A DNA stretch of 64,000 nt, taken from the NCBI GenBank assembly GCA_041652755.1, contig JBAZGS010000006.1, positions 1 through 64,000 on the forward strand, in the 5' to 3' direction. The DNA is from JAQTTT01 sp041652755. GTDB taxonomy: Archaea; Nanobdellota; Nanobdellia; Tiddalikarchaeales; Tiddalikarchaeaceae. Positions 35,290 to 45,392 of this stretch are shown here, piece by piece (position 1 is the stretch's first letter; every line of letters starts with the position of its first letter). A program made the translations under genes and the position numbers. The notes under the pieces are model-generated. The model was not told the DNA's origin. It made no database searches and saw only the letters and a program-made list of their open reading frames with translations.

Positions 35290-37265
35290 AGCTTTTAAGC
35301 CTTAAGCTAATAAATGTTAGAAGCCATAAAGAAAGCTTTGTTGAGTTCAAAAATGGTATAACTGTAATCTCCGGAAAAACTGGCAGCGGAAAAAGCACAA
35401 TATTAATGAGCATTTATTACGCATTGTTCGGCTCAGCAGATTTGTCAAACAATGAAATAATGAGAAGGAATTCAAAAAAAATGCTAATAGAGCTTAAATT
35501 AACCCAAAACAATGAAGAATACACTATTATTAGGGGTCTTAAAAGGGCAAACGAATCAATAAGCATTGACAGCGATAATTTAAAAGTGCTTAAAAACAAT
35601 GTCCAGCTCAATGTTTTAAGCAGAGCCAATGATATTAATTCAATAATACGGGATGTTTTAGGCTTCCCTAATGATTCAAAGCCGAACCTGATGTTTCAAG
35701 TCCTAAGCTACACAAAGCAAGACAATATCAGAAACCTCATAGAAATGAGAAAGGAAGAGAGGCAGGAATTCATTGACAAAATTTTGCAGCTGTCAAAATA
35801 CAAAAGCGTTTTTGAAAACTTGAAACCCCTAATTGACAATTACTTATCAAAGCATGAATTAATACTTCAATTAAGCGAATTTATAGTTAATGAAAAAGAT
35901 TCAATAAAAAAATTACAAGAAAATATTGAAGAATTGAACGAAAAAATACTTGACAATGAAAAAAAATTATCAGTAATCAATCCTGCAATTGAAAAAAAAA
36001 CTGCTGAATATAAAAGCATGAATGAATTATTAAAGACTCTCAGGCAAAAAAATGAGCAGATAATCATCAATAATCAAAGAAGCGAGCATTTGAAAAAAAG
36101 CATTGAGAAAACAATCATTGAACAAAAAGAATTAGCTGGCAAAAAAAACGCGCTTACCCCTAAAATAATGCTTCATGTTGAAAGCATTGACAGCTTGGCT
36201 GAAAAATTAAGCAACGAATCATCAAAGCTTAAAATCATTGAATACAAAATTTTGAGCCTGAAAAAAGACAATGAAGAAATCATGAAACTTCAAGCCTATT
36301 GCCCGACTTGCAGGCAAAAAATACCTGAAGAGCATAAAGCAATACTAGGCAAGAAGAATAATGATGAAATCTTTGGGCTTGAAAATTCAAAAAAACCAAT
36401 AATTGAATCAATAAATAAAACAAATGAATCAATTAAGAGTGCTAAAAAAAATGATGAGCTAAAAAAAGAAATAAGCACTATTGATTCAGCAATTAGTTTG
36501 CTAGAAAATCAAATAATTGCCCAAAAAAAAGAACTAAGCGATTATAAAGAAGAGAATAATGCCTCATTAACAATTGAAATACAAAAATTAGAAAATGAAT
36601 GCAGCACAATCATCTCAAAACTGAATGAATTGTCAAGCAAAAAAGCCGGAATAGCAAGCTCCAACAGTGAGCTAATGAACCAAATGCCAAGATTAAACAA
36701 TGAATTAAAGCAGAAAAAAGAAAAAGTGGACGAATATGAACAAAAATCAGCAGAAAAAAATCACGTGAAACTCTGCCTTGATTTTTTGAACAAATTAAGG
36801 AATAACATAAAAGATATCAGGCAAATAATAAGAAGCAGTTTCCTTAATGATTTCAAGAACAGTTTCGCAAAAAAATTCGAAGAAATAAGGAACAATGATG
36901 ACGAATACTATGTTGAAATAAACCAGGATTATGAGCCTGTTGCTTACTCTGCTGAAGGAACAGAGGTTCCCATTAACCATTTAAGCGGAGGAGAGAAAAC
37001 AAGCGCTGCATTAGCTTACAGGCTGGCTTTAAGCGATTTAGCAGGCGAAATGAATAACTTGATGCCTTCTGAACTTTTAATACTTGATGAGCCAACAACA
37101 GGATTTGACAATGACGATGTCAAATCACTTCCAATTGCACTATCCAGCCTCTCAAGCATTCCTCAAATAATAATAGTGACTCATGAAGCTTTGCTAAAAG
37201 AAATTGCTGACAATTCAATAGATGTAGTCAAAGAGAATGGGTTTTCAAAAATAACCTATTCATAA
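35286..37265 (+). CDS. rad50: Rad50 ATPase
   Basis: SMC-like ATPase of the Mre11-Rad50 complex. Walker A GKTGSGKSTI (about 31-40), long coiled coil, zinc hook CPTC (Cys339, Cys342), signature HLSGGEKTSAAL and Walker B LLILDEPTTGFD (about 600). At 659 residues the coiled coils are much shorter than in typical archaeal Rad50 (about 880). It overlaps the convergent trm56 gene by 10 bp. Confidence 0.93.
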   Translation: MKLLSLKLINVRSHKESFVEFKNGITVISGKTGSGKSTILMSIYYALFGSADLSNNEIMRRNSKKMLIELKLTQNNEEYTIIRGLKRANESISIDSDNLKVLKNNVQLNVLSRANDINSIIRDVLGFPNDSKPNLMFQVLSYTKQDNIRNLIEMRKEERQEFIDKILQLSKYKSVFENLKPLIDNYLSKHELILQLSEFIVNEKDSIKKLQENIEELNEKILDNEKKLSVINPAIEKKTAEYKSMNELLKTLRQKNEQIIINNQRSEHLKKSIEKTIIEQKELAGKKNALTPKIMLHVESIDSLAEKLSNESSKLKIIEYKILSLKKDNEEIMKLQAYCPTCRQKIPEEHKAILGKKNNDEIFGLENSKKPIIESINKTNESIKSAKKNDELKKEISTIDSAISLLENQIIAQKKELSDYKEENNASLTIEIQKLENECSTIISKLNELSSKKAGIASSNSELMNQMPRLNNELKQKKEKVDEYEQKSAEKNHVKLCLDFLNKLRNNIKDIRQIIRSSFLNDFKNSFAKKFEEIRNNDDEYYVEINQDYEPVAYSAEGTEVPINHLSGGEKTSAALAYRLALSDLAGEMNNLMPSELLILDEPTTGFDNDDVKSLPIALSSLSSIPQIIIVTHEALLKEIADNSIDVVKENGFSKITYS

Positions 37266-37774
37266 AAGCTTTTGCCGCAAGAATTAGGCTTAATCCTTTT
37301 CTTAGAACCTTTAATTTCATGGCTTAATTCTTTGCCCCCAGCCAATCTGTCAAGAACTATTGCCAAAGCTGCAACTTCACTATGAGGCTGAGAGGTAACG
37401 CTAATATTGTAGTCTGCCATTTCGTATACATCCCTAGGGACTTTCTCTCCACCAACAACAATCAATAAATCCTTCTCTAATTTCACTTTATTTATTTGCT
37501 CGCTAAGCAACAACCCGTACATTGTAAGATGAACAATCTTAAAACCCTTTGATTTAAAATCATTAATCACTTTCCTATAATCCTTAAAATACTCTGCCTT
37601 AAACTCTCCTCCCCAAGATTTAGTGACATTGTTGACTGAATTAATCAACACTTCATCATGCTCTCCTGAATAAACTATCTTATCAGCCAAAAAAGCCCTA
37701 GAAACCAAACCAATATGCGTTGAAATCCTCTTATCCCTCTCCCTTCTATGGTTAAGCCTTAAAACAACAATCAT
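37256..37774 (-). CDS. trm56: tRNA (cytidine-56-2'-O)-methyltransferase
   Basis: Archaea-specific SPOUT methyltransferase (aTrm56) acting on C56 in the T loop. The 172 residues show VVLRLNHRRERDKRISTHIGL at the N-terminus, IVHLTMYGLLL, and the knotted SAM site IVVGGEKVPRDVYEMADYNI with VTSQPHSEVAALAIVLDR. It is the last gene of a minus-strand operon starting with the membrane protein before truD; 4-bp overlap with the upstream gene. Confidence 0.92.
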   Translation of the reverse strand: MIVVLRLNHRRERDKRISTHIGLVSRAFLADKIVYSGEHDEVLINSVNNVTKSWGGEFKAEYFKDYRKVINDFKSKGFKIVHLTMYGLLLSEQINKVKLEKDLLIVVGGEKVPRDVYEMADYNISVTSQPHSEVAALAIVLDRLAGGKELSHEIKGSKKRIKPNSCGKSFYE

Positions 37775-38445
37775 TGCTCAAACATCTCTTTAATATCCGA
37801 AAAAGGAACATAACCTGAAAAAGTCTTTCCATTAATAACCAATGAAGGATACTCAGTGATATTATAAGAATATTTTAAAATATTAACTGAATCAAGATCT
37901 AGCGTTGAATCTATTGAATAAATAAGAGCGTTTAATCCGTACAAATCTTTTATTGTTGAAAGAACAACTGCTTGTTCATTGCATTTCGGGCAATCCTCCT
38001 TGTAAGTATAAAAATAAAGAATTGTTGAATAGCTAAGATTGCACAAATCCTTGGCATTGTTTACATTAATCCAATTATTAATCAATGAATTAACATAGCT
38101 TCGTTTTAGCGCATAATAATCCTCATTCAAAACCCCATTATTGTTCTCGTAGGTTCCAACTTTTAAGCCTAATTCATAGGCTTTTTCATTAATAGAACTA
38201 ACCCTTAAATTCATGTAATCACAGCTTATCTTGTCATTCAAATAATTCATCAATGCAATCTCAACCTGGTTCTTTTCAACAGAATCCTTAATTGAATTCA
38301 AATCAGCGCTTAAATCTTTCTGCTTGAAGTCATTTATTAAAAAGCCTATGCTGAATCCTGATAAAAATACAACGCTTGCTAAAAAAAACGAAATTATCAC
38401 ATAAAATCTGAAGCTATTTTTTGGTTTAACCATTCCATTTATCAC
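37771..38445 (-). CDS. Membrane-anchored thioredoxin-like protein
   Basis: A 224-residue protein with an N-terminal transmembrane anchor (about 13-35) and an extracytoplasmic thioredoxin-like domain in the C-terminal half: ILYFYTYKEDCPKCNEQ (CPKC redox pair), then EYPSLVINGKTFSGYVP with the cis-Pro region. A disulfide-handling role in the envelope is likely. It may assist Cys-rich secreted proteins such as the one at 43-45 kb (inference). The start overlaps the GT2 gene by 20 bp. Confidence 0.75.
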   Translation of the reverse strand: MINGMVKPKNSFRFYVIISFFLASVVFLSGFSIGFLINDFKQKDLSADLNSIKDSVEKNQVEIALMNYLNDKISCDYMNLRVSSINEKAYELGLKVGTYENNNGVLNEDYYALKRSYVNSLINNWINVNNAKDLCNLSYSTILYFYTYKEDCPKCNEQAVVLSTIKDLYGLNALIYSIDSTLDLDSVNILKYSYNITEYPSLVINGKTFSGYVPFSDIKEMFEQ

Positions 38446-39670
38446 CCTTCTTTCTTATAAAAAATTTGTGAAAAAAACCACTTATCCAAAATATTGAAAG
38501 GAAAAAAGAATACACAAGCAAATAGCAAGAATAAAGCAAGAAATTTTTTTTAATCTCAATTTTTTCATCGCATGATTTAAGGCTTATGTAAACAAGCAAT
38601 GATGAAAATACTGTAATTAAAATAAAAATTATTAAGTCAAAATTTATTCCATAAAGAAAATAAAAAAATTTTACGTCAGGAAAAATGAATGTGAAATCAA
38701 TTGCCCTCAAAAAATTAAGGCTCTTTAAAGAATTCAAAACAAACTTTAAAATTGAATAAAAAAACAAGACAAGAACTGATAAAATTGAAAAAACATTGAA
38801 TGACAAAAGTGCACTTAAAACTCCTTTCTTGACATTAAACAACAAATGCTTATATTTTATTGAATCCTCAAAATAGCCGCTGTACCATCTTTTTCTCTGG
38901 TTCAATAATTCATTCAAAACAAAAGGTGTTGAAGTATAAACAACACTGTTTAAGCTATTTTCAATAATGTATCCATGGCTTTGGATATTGAAAGCAATTT
39001 CCATATCTTCAGTTAACGTTTCCTCATTAAAGCCTCCGATTTCTTCAATAACACTTTTTCTATAAATGCTTCCAGGCCCAGGAGTTACATACATTGAATT
39101 AAACATGCTTTGAACCTTTCTGAAAAGAATTGACAAAGAATATTCCACCCATTGCATTTTTTCAAAAAAACTTAGTTTTTTTTTAACTTTCATGCTGCTT
39201 GAAACAGCAGCAATTTTAGGATCATCAAAGTATCCAATTAAGCTATTGAAGCTGTTTTTTTCAGCATAAGAATCAGCATCAATAATATAAATTAATTCAT
39301 TTTTAGCTTTGCTTATTCCCAAATTAACAGCATTTGCTTTTCCGCCGTTTGTCTTATTGATTAACTTAATTATCCCTTTTTTTTCCAATTTTTGGCAAAT
39401 TTTTTTAGTATTATCCTTACTACCATCATTTACAACAATTATTTCAAACAATTCTTTTGGATAATCCTGCAAGTAAACGCTCATTACTGTTTTCTCAATA
39501 GACTCCTCCTCATTAAATGCAGGTATGATTGCTGAAATTGAATACTTCTTCTTTGCTTTAGGGTCAATCCATAGCCTATCATAGTTATCAACGAATATTA
39601 CAACGCAAATAATGCTAAAAAAAAGCATTGAAAATGAGAATATCATTATAAAAACAAGCATTAATTCCAT
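38426..39670 (-). CDS. Membrane GT2 glycosyltransferase
   Basis: A 414-residue processive-type family 2 glycosyltransferase. One N-terminal helix, then the GT-A domain: SAIIPAFNEEESIEKT (about 46), VVNDGSKDNT, IYIIDADSYAE (DxD-like), EDMEIAFNI and QRKRWYSG (QxxRW motif), followed by three to four C-terminal helices. The full motif set resembles polysaccharide synthases such as hyaluronan/cellulose-type enzymes. In the truD-trm56 operon. Confidence 0.86.
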   Translation of the reverse strand: MELMLVFIMIFSFSMLFFSIICVVIFVDNYDRLWIDPKAKKKYSISAIIPAFNEEESIEKTVMSVYLQDYPKELFEIIVVNDGSKDNTKKICQKLEKKGIIKLINKTNGGKANAVNLGISKAKNELIYIIDADSYAEKNSFNSLIGYFDDPKIAAVSSSMKVKKKLSFFEKMQWVEYSLSILFRKVQSMFNSMYVTPGPGSIYRKSVIEEIGGFNEETLTEDMEIAFNIQSHGYIIENSLNSVVYTSTPFVLNELLNQRKRWYSGYFEDSIKYKHLLFNVKKGVLSALLSFNVFSILSVLVLFFYSILKFVLNSLKSLNFLRAIDFTFIFPDVKFFYFLYGINFDLIIFILITVFSSLLVYISLKSCDEKIEIKKNFLLYSCYLLVYSFFLSIFWISGFFHKFFIRKKGDKWNG

Positions 39671-39715
39671 TATTTAAAGTAATTAATATTAACTATAAAA
39701 AACTATTGAAACTCT

Positions 39716-40939
39716 TTAAATCCTGTAAATATTAATAATCTCGCAAGAATCATTATTAATCACTTTCACTAATTCATAGCTAGAATAGTCACTGTTAAAG
39801 CATGGATTAAAGCTTGAGACAACAATATAAGAAGCATTAGAATCAGCCACCCTTTGGCCAATATTGCAAGGCTCAGAGATTGCAATGCTAGAAAGATTAG
39901 AATAATAAGAAACTGTTGGCCAAAAATTCGACAAAATCAAAACATCACTTTTTTCTTCGAAAAATCTTGACAACTCAACCAAATTATCGTTAACTGAGCA
40001 AATGATTTCATAAAAAAACATTGAATAATATAGTGAAAAAGTGAAAAACACTAATATTAGTAATATAAAAACTAAATCAAACTTCATTAGTTTAGAAAAA
40101 AACATTGCAGCAAAAGGAAGCAATGGAATCAAATACCTTGGCTCCTTATGGGTCATTAATTGCAAAGTCAAAAATATAACAAGTAAAGGAACTAAAAAAA
40201 ACAAGTCTTTTTTGTTATATTTATAATTTTTTACAAACAATAAAAATAAAATACTTATACCTAAAATTGTAAAAATGTTTATAAAATAATAAAAAAATCC
40301 TGAATTGTTAGAAACATAACTTAATGCCAAAAAGAATGTCTCAAATCCAATATGATTGCCCCATAAAAAAATGGGGATGAAAAAAACAATTAATCCAATT
40401 AGCATTTTTGCATAATCTTTTTTCTTTGAAAAAAATAAATACAACAAAGAAACTATTAAAACACTAATCCCTAAAGGGTACCTTGTTAAAAATGCAAGGC
40501 TTGAAAACAAATAACTTAAATAAAAAAACAAATCATTTTTTTTATAAATGTAATTTTTTATGAAAAATATTGCAAAAATCACAAAAGATGAGCTTAAAAT
40601 TTCAGTCATCAATTTTTCAGAATACATCAAAAATATTGGAAAACAAAACATTATAATCAGCACTTTAAAGTCCTTTGAAAGCAAATAAAGGCTTAATAAA
40701 AAAAAACTTAAAATAAAAAGCGGAACAGTTGAAAATATTAAACTGTCTATTTTAAAAGTATAAAAAATTGAAACAATTAATGGCAATATTGGAGGCCTTA
40801 TGTTTTCAAAATAAATCTTTTCACCACTGAAATACTTCGCATTCATCAAATAAACATGCTCATCCCATTCAGTATTAGGCTTGACAAAAATAAGGCTAGA
40901 AAAAACTATTAATATTAGCAATATTATTTCTTTTTTCAT
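39716..40939 (-). CDS. GT39/PMT-like membrane glycosyltransferase
   Basis: A 407-residue polytopic membrane protein with about ten to eleven helices. The first external loop carries WDEHVYLMNAKYF (acidic residue after helix 1, as in ArnT/PMT enzymes) and RPPILPLI. The end is a short soluble C-terminal domain with four Cys. It uses lipid-linked sugars in relatives. The ATG at 40939 overlaps the truD stop by 4 bp (ATGA), decisive for the start. Confidence 0.75.
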   Translation of the reverse strand: MKKEIILLILIVFSSLIFVKPNTEWDEHVYLMNAKYFSGEKIYFENIRPPILPLIVSIFYTFKIDSLIFSTVPLFILSFFLLSLYLLSKDFKVLIIMFCFPIFLMYSEKLMTEILSSSFVIFAIFFIKNYIYKKNDLFFYLSYLFSSLAFLTRYPLGISVLIVSLLYLFFSKKKDYAKMLIGLIVFFIPIFLWGNHIGFETFFLALSYVSNNSGFFYYFINIFTILGISILFLLFVKNYKYNKKDLFFLVPLLVIFLTLQLMTHKEPRYLIPLLPFAAMFFSKLMKFDLVFILLILVFFTFSLYYSMFFYEIICSVNDNLVELSRFFEEKSDVLILSNFWPTVSYYSNLSSIAISEPCNIGQRVADSNASYIVVSSFNPCFNSDYSSYELVKVINNDSCEIINIYRI

Positions 40940-42078
40940 CCAACCAGCTCCCTTAAAACCATTGTTGCATAAGAGCTTTTCTCCAAGCAAAAACTCACTG
41001 TGTAATAATCTTTTTTCACATCAATTATTTTAAAGTTCTTAGGAAAAATCAATGTCTTTCTCATAGCTCCTCTTGAGCTTATCTCAGGATAGCTCCTAAC
41101 CTTAAAATCTGACAAAGTAATATTCTCTTTTTCTAAAATTTTTTCATAAACAGCTGCACCCATGCTTTTCAAATCAGATTCGTGCCCTGGCAAAACCAGC
41201 TCAAAATCAGAGATTAAGCCTTTTTTGTACAGTTCAGACAAAGCAAGATTAAACAGATATGATTGATAGGAATAAACCAAAATTTTTGCAATATTTTTAG
41301 GCAGCCTCCTGATAGAATTCACGTAATCATTGGAGTATTTCACCAAATGATTCAACACCATTCTTTCAATTGTTAAATATTTCGGGAAAATTTCTAGCGC
41401 CCCTTTCCAATCCTTCCAATTATCCCACAGATACTGCCTGGCTTTCTTGCTCTCCTCACCTTCCTGCTCATAAGCTTTTGCAAGCAACTCCTTCAAAGCT
41501 TCCTCATAATTCTCCCTTAAAATACTCTTTCCAATAAAATGATTGTTAGGCCTTTGTATTCCGAACCTTTGCTCTCCGAAAAAATTCAAAATACCTCCAT
41601 CTAATAATTCTTTGAATTCTTTCAAGGATTTCTTCACGTTTTTGCACTCATAATTCCTGACAGTAACTATGAATTCATTGCCAACTAAATCCCCTAACCT
41701 TAAAGGCTCATCGCTTGTGAAAAAATCCTTTAACTCAATGTCTTTAATCTTAATATTTTTCAATACTTCTTCGCTGACTCCTTTAACACTGACTAATTGC
41801 TCAGTAATGGCGCTTCTGTCTTTTGTTCCTGCAAAAGTGAATCTTTTCCAGCTAGTATGGCAATATTTAGCAATCTTATTAATAGCATCCATTGTTGTCC
41901 AATTGCTTTTTTTTAAAATAAAATAAGTGTAAGCTCCTGGCTTTTTTTCAGGCTTTTTCATAACTTCTTTAACCATGAAGTCTTCAAATTTTTCCTTAAT
42001 GTAACCTTTTGTAGGATTATTGAATTGCTTAGCATTTATGCCAAAATCCTCAAAATTAACCTTGAAATCCTTATACAT
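40936..42078 (-). CDS. truD: tRNA pseudouridine synthase TruD
   Basis: Makes pseudouridine at tRNA position 13. The 380-residue archaeal enzyme shows FTFAGTKDRSAITEQ (catalytic Asp in GTKDR), FGEQRFGIQRPNNHFIGK, YSYQSYLFNLALS and LVLPGHES. It is followed by the membrane glycosyltransferase with an ATGA overlap and preceded two bases away by a small membrane protein gene. Confidence 0.93.
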   Translation of the reverse strand: MYKDFKVNFEDFGINAKQFNNPTKGYIKEKFEDFMVKEVMKKPEKKPGAYTYFILKKSNWTTMDAINKIAKYCHTSWKRFTFAGTKDRSAITEQLVSVKGVSEEVLKNIKIKDIELKDFFTSDEPLRLGDLVGNEFIVTVRNYECKNVKKSLKEFKELLDGGILNFFGEQRFGIQRPNNHFIGKSILRENYEEALKELLAKAYEQEGEESKKARQYLWDNWKDWKGALEIFPKYLTIERMVLNHLVKYSNDYVNSIRRLPKNIAKILVYSYQSYLFNLALSELYKKGLISDFELVLPGHESDLKSMGAAVYEKILEKENITLSDFKVRSYPEISSRGAMRKTLIFPKNFKIIDVKKDYYTVSFCLEKSSYATMVLRELVG

Positions 42079-42080
42079 GA

Positions 42081-42461
42081 TTATTTAATCGCGCTGAAAA
42101 GCGGCCTGAAATCATCAGTGATTAAAGTGCCATTCAAGTCATATAACATGCAAGAGCAAATGCAAATAGATGCTAACTTATCCATAGTGTAATGATTCTC
42201 ATAAAAGCATTTGCAATCAGTTGCATTATACTCAGTCATTTGCAAAACCACTTCATCATTAATATAATCCTGCCAAGTAGTATTGCAGTAAATATTCCTC
42301 TCATTAACAGTTTCTGCCCATTTCTTCAGCCTATAATTATCTATCAACAAATAAAACCCATAAGAAGCCAGCAAAACAAGAAATAAAACAATAACTACCT
42401 TAACCAAAGTCCTTAAAGCTTTCTTGCTTACCCTGATAGTATTCTTTTTCTTCTTAACCAT
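42081..42461 (-). CDS. Single-pass membrane protein
   Basis: A 126-residue protein with a basic N-terminus (VKKKKNTIRVSKKALR), one transmembrane helix (about 19-40) and an external domain of about 85 residues with six Cys, including a CKC and CICSCML cluster. Disulfides are likely. Two bases before the truD start, so it probably heads the operon. No family recognised. Confidence 0.55.
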   Translation of the reverse strand: MVKKKKNTIRVSKKALRTLVKVVIVLFLVLLASYGFYLLIDNYRLKKWAETVNERNIYCNTTWQDYINDEVVLQMTEYNATDCKCFYENHYTMDKLASICICSCMLYDLNGTLITDDFRPLFSAIK

Positions 42462-42523
42462 AACAAATAAAATAAATGTTAAGGGTTTTTTAAAGGTTTA
42501 TTATAAATAGCAAGACTATTTTT

Positions 42524-43018
42524 TTAATTAAATTGCCCTGAAAACTCAGCTGATTCCACCAATTTCCTTGCCTTTTTAAAATAAGGTTCATATTCTTTAT
42601 TAGGAGCTAAATTAAGCCATTTAGAGATTAAAAATAACCTAATTAATGAATGCCAATCTTCTTTAAGTTTATTTTTTTTGAAATATTTTTCATTTAATTT
42701 AATAGAGATGTTTTTATCAATATCTAAAAAAGTTAAAGATTCCAGTTTTTGTAGTAATTCTTCAAAAGTTTTTGCTTCTTTTACTTTTGCATAGATTTTA
42801 TAGAGAGTATTTATTATTGAAAAGAATTCATGATACCTGTATCTTTGTGTTGAGCCTTCTTTTTTTGTATAATATTTATAGCTGAATTTTGGCATGCCTT
42901 TATTTTTATCTTCATTTAAATAATATTCAGAGGTTTTTTTGAAAAGCTCTAAATTATTTTCCAGATAAATTATTTTATACCATTCTAGATACATTTCTTT
43001 TGTTGGAAATCTGTGCAT
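42524..43018 (-). CDS. Hypothetical partner of the Cys-rich secreted protein
   Basis: A 164-residue, Lys/Glu/aromatic-rich, helical protein (EMYLEWYKIIYLENNLELFKK, YRYHEFFSIINTLYKIY). No signal peptide or membrane helix; cytoplasmic. Its ATG overlaps the stop of the upstream secreted protein by one base, so the pair is cotranslated. A chaperone, immunity or regulatory role for the secreted partner would fit but is unproven. Confidence 0.55.
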   Translation of the reverse strand: MHRFPTKEMYLEWYKIIYLENNLELFKKTSEYYLNEDKNKGMPKFSYKYYTKKEGSTQRYRYHEFFSIINTLYKIYAKVKEAKTFEELLQKLESLTFLDIDKNISIKLNEKYFKKNKLKEDWHSLIRLFLISKWLNLAPNKEYEPYFKKARKLVESAEFSGQFN

Positions 43019-45321
43019 TATCTTTCACTCCTCATTAAGTATTCCTGCATGTTCCATTCTGATTCAAATCCATTAAGTTTACTTTGAACATAATTATCTT
43101 CAATAGAATATTTCTTAGATGCTAATAGTTCTTTAATGTTGTCTAAAACATATTCTGAAGCTTGGAATTTTTCAGCCAAGAAATAATCATAAATTAATTT
43201 ATCAACATCATCAATTGTTGTGTCTAAAATATAAGAATAATCTAGTTCTAATTCGTTCACAGCCATTATTTTATAATTATTTCCATAAATTTTGTAAGAA
43301 ATTGCATCAGCTCTTGCCTCCCAATCAAAATTATAGTTTAAGCTAGTTCCTTCATTAAAGATTTTCTCGCTTATGTAATGCCCTATTTCATGCATTAAGT
43401 CACTTTCTCCATTTTTAAAGTTCCATTCAATGCTATTATCCCCAAAATTACTATCACTTAAAGTTAGTGAAAGCGAAGGTGTTATTGCATCAAGATTTAG
43501 AGTGTTAAGATAATTATTTGCCATTTTAAGATTAAGCTCATAAACGGATTCATAACCCCCGTTTATTATATTTAATAATTCCTCGTTTGTATAAAGCTGC
43601 GGATAATAAGTTAACCCTATAGACAAGCTTTCTAATAATTGCCTGTTGTTTAAGGCTTTGATAGGGTCTAAGGCGATCTCGCCATTTGCGTTAACAATTA
43701 CTCCTTCGCCTAAATTGATTAAATTCAAAGAATTTGACAAATATTTTAATTGACTAAAATAGTTCTGAGTGTTTTGTTTTGCCTGCTGGGCTGAGCCATA
43801 AAACATTCCGACCAAGCTTATAAAATTGAATAAGAAATTTGTCCATAAGGCAAAATTATTGGGTTTTTGCTCTTCATATTCTTTGTTAGGATCAAAAGTT
43901 CCCTGAACTCTTTGTATATTGCTCCAATAATAAGAATCTAATTTATTCATGGAATCATAATTGTTTGTAACTATTAATGAAGGAGTAAACGAATACGTTC
44001 TTCCTTGTACTGTAAAATCAGCAACTCTTTCTTGAAGCGAACCTGAATTATTTTCATTCACAGAATCTAAATAAGTCAATTTTAGCTCATCCGGACTTCC
44101 TGCTCCAACTAAATTCCCATTTTTGTCAAAAATCATTGTATACATTAATTCTTTATTGTTTCCGAATTTTTTTGACAAATAACCAGCATTTTCATCATTG
44201 TATTTGTACTGAACTATTGTTAGCTCTTTATTTGTTTTAAAAAGTTCTTCATTTGGTTTTATAAATAAATCAAAATCTATGCCATAGGGGTTAGAATAAC
44301 TAATTTGTTTATTTCTTTTAGAGTCAATATAATTCCTTATCCTGTTTGCTTGAGATACTGTGACTGCAAAACCTATTGCTCCAACTGTGAGCATTAAATT
44401 TTTTATTATTTCATCATTGCTTAATCCTTTATTAATTAATTCTATTATTTTATTGTTATAATTTCCTGCTTCTATATTATTTGTGAATTCTTCCCCTCCA
44501 GGTATGAAGGGGTTTAAAGAGTCCATTTCTCCATTAATGTTTGTTATTACAGTGATTCCTATTGTTTTAGTGATTGCTGTTCTGTCATCTTTTAATTTTA
44601 ACAGTACTGTTTGAGTTCCAGTGCTTACTGGAGTTATTTCAAAAGTGTTAAGTCCACAGTTAGCTGTTCCTTCAATGTTAGTGTTTTTTAGGTATAGTTC
44701 ATAAGTTATTGCTCCTGTGCATTCGCTGATGCTGAATGCTGCAAGTATTGGCTGTCCTGTTTTTCCTGTGCTTGAAGAGATATTGTAAGTGTTTAGTTTC
44801 ATTTCTGTGCAATCATAAGGAACTTGCTTATCATCCCAGGTAATGCATTTATCATAATCAGTCACTGTATCACACACTGTTCTTGTATCATAGCAGGTTG
44901 TATAATACCATCCTGTTTGAGTTTCATAATATGAGCAGTCATAAGAAGGGGGGCAGGTTAAAGTATCCCTGCATACCATTTCTTCTCTCCATCCACAATT
45001 GTAAGGTATGTAGTCATAACATGCGTATCTGCTGAAATAATCACAAGGAACTTCAATTAATTCATAATCACATTTGTATACATATTCAAAATTACATGTT
45101 TGAGTATAATGACAGCTTGGGGTGCATGTTTGAGGCACATAAACACTATGAGGGCCATAAACCCTGCATGAGTGCGGATTGTAGTTTTCGTTTCTGCAAT
45201 TAAATTCTATTGTGCCATATTGTGAGCAGTAAGATTCTGTTCTATAGCAAGTTGTTGAAAAAGAAACTGGAATTAATGATAATGTAAAGAATAATATAAT
45301 TAACTTGGCAGTTAATTGCAT
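43018..45321 (-). CDS. Secreted Cys-rich protein with HEXXH metallopeptidase-like domain
   Basis: A 767-residue exported protein. A signal peptide (1-22) is followed by a Cys- and Tyr-rich module with 18 Cys between residues 25 and 171, then an Ig-like region (about 180-255, ending IGITVITN). Two hydrophobic stretches (about 300-318 and 487-507) and Gly/Asn-rich sequence follow. The C-terminal domain has DLMHEIGHYISE (HEIGH at 644-648) with a Glu 20 residues on in WEARADAISY, a gluzincin-like zinc-protease arrangement. No close family is recognised. Probably acts at the cell surface; targets unknown. Confidence 0.65.
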   Translation of the reverse strand: MQLTAKLIILFFTLSLIPVSFSTTCYRTESYCSQYGTIEFNCRNENYNPHSCRVYGPHSVYVPQTCTPSCHYTQTCNFEYVYKCDYELIEVPCDYFSRYACYDYIPYNCGWREEMVCRDTLTCPPSYDCSYYETQTGWYYTTCYDTRTVCDTVTDYDKCITWDDKQVPYDCTEMKLNTYNISSSTGKTGQPILAAFSISECTGAITYELYLKNTNIEGTANCGLNTFEITPVSTGTQTVLLKLKDDRTAITKTIGITVITNINGEMDSLNPFIPGGEEFTNNIEAGNYNNKIIELINKGLSNDEIIKNLMLTVGAIGFAVTVSQANRIRNYIDSKRNKQISYSNPYGIDFDLFIKPNEELFKTNKELTIVQYKYNDENAGYLSKKFGNNKELMYTMIFDKNGNLVGAGSPDELKLTYLDSVNENNSGSLQERVADFTVQGRTYSFTPSLIVTNNYDSMNKLDSYYWSNIQRVQGTFDPNKEYEEQKPNNFALWTNFLFNFISLVGMFYGSAQQAKQNTQNYFSQLKYLSNSLNLINLGEGVIVNANGEIALDPIKALNNRQLLESLSIGLTYYPQLYTNEELLNIINGGYESVYELNLKMANNYLNTLNLDAITPSLSLTLSDSNFGDNSIEWNFKNGESDLMHEIGHYISEKIFNEGTSLNYNFDWEARADAISYKIYGNNYKIMAVNELELDYSYILDTTIDDVDKLIYDYFLAEKFQASEYVLDNIKELLASKKYSIEDNYVQSKLNGFESEWNMQEYLMRSER

Positions 45322-45392
45322 AAATAACTTATAAGCTCTTTAGATATAAATATTTTTATTGATTGATTTTTAGGTTAAAAAAAAATTTAATA

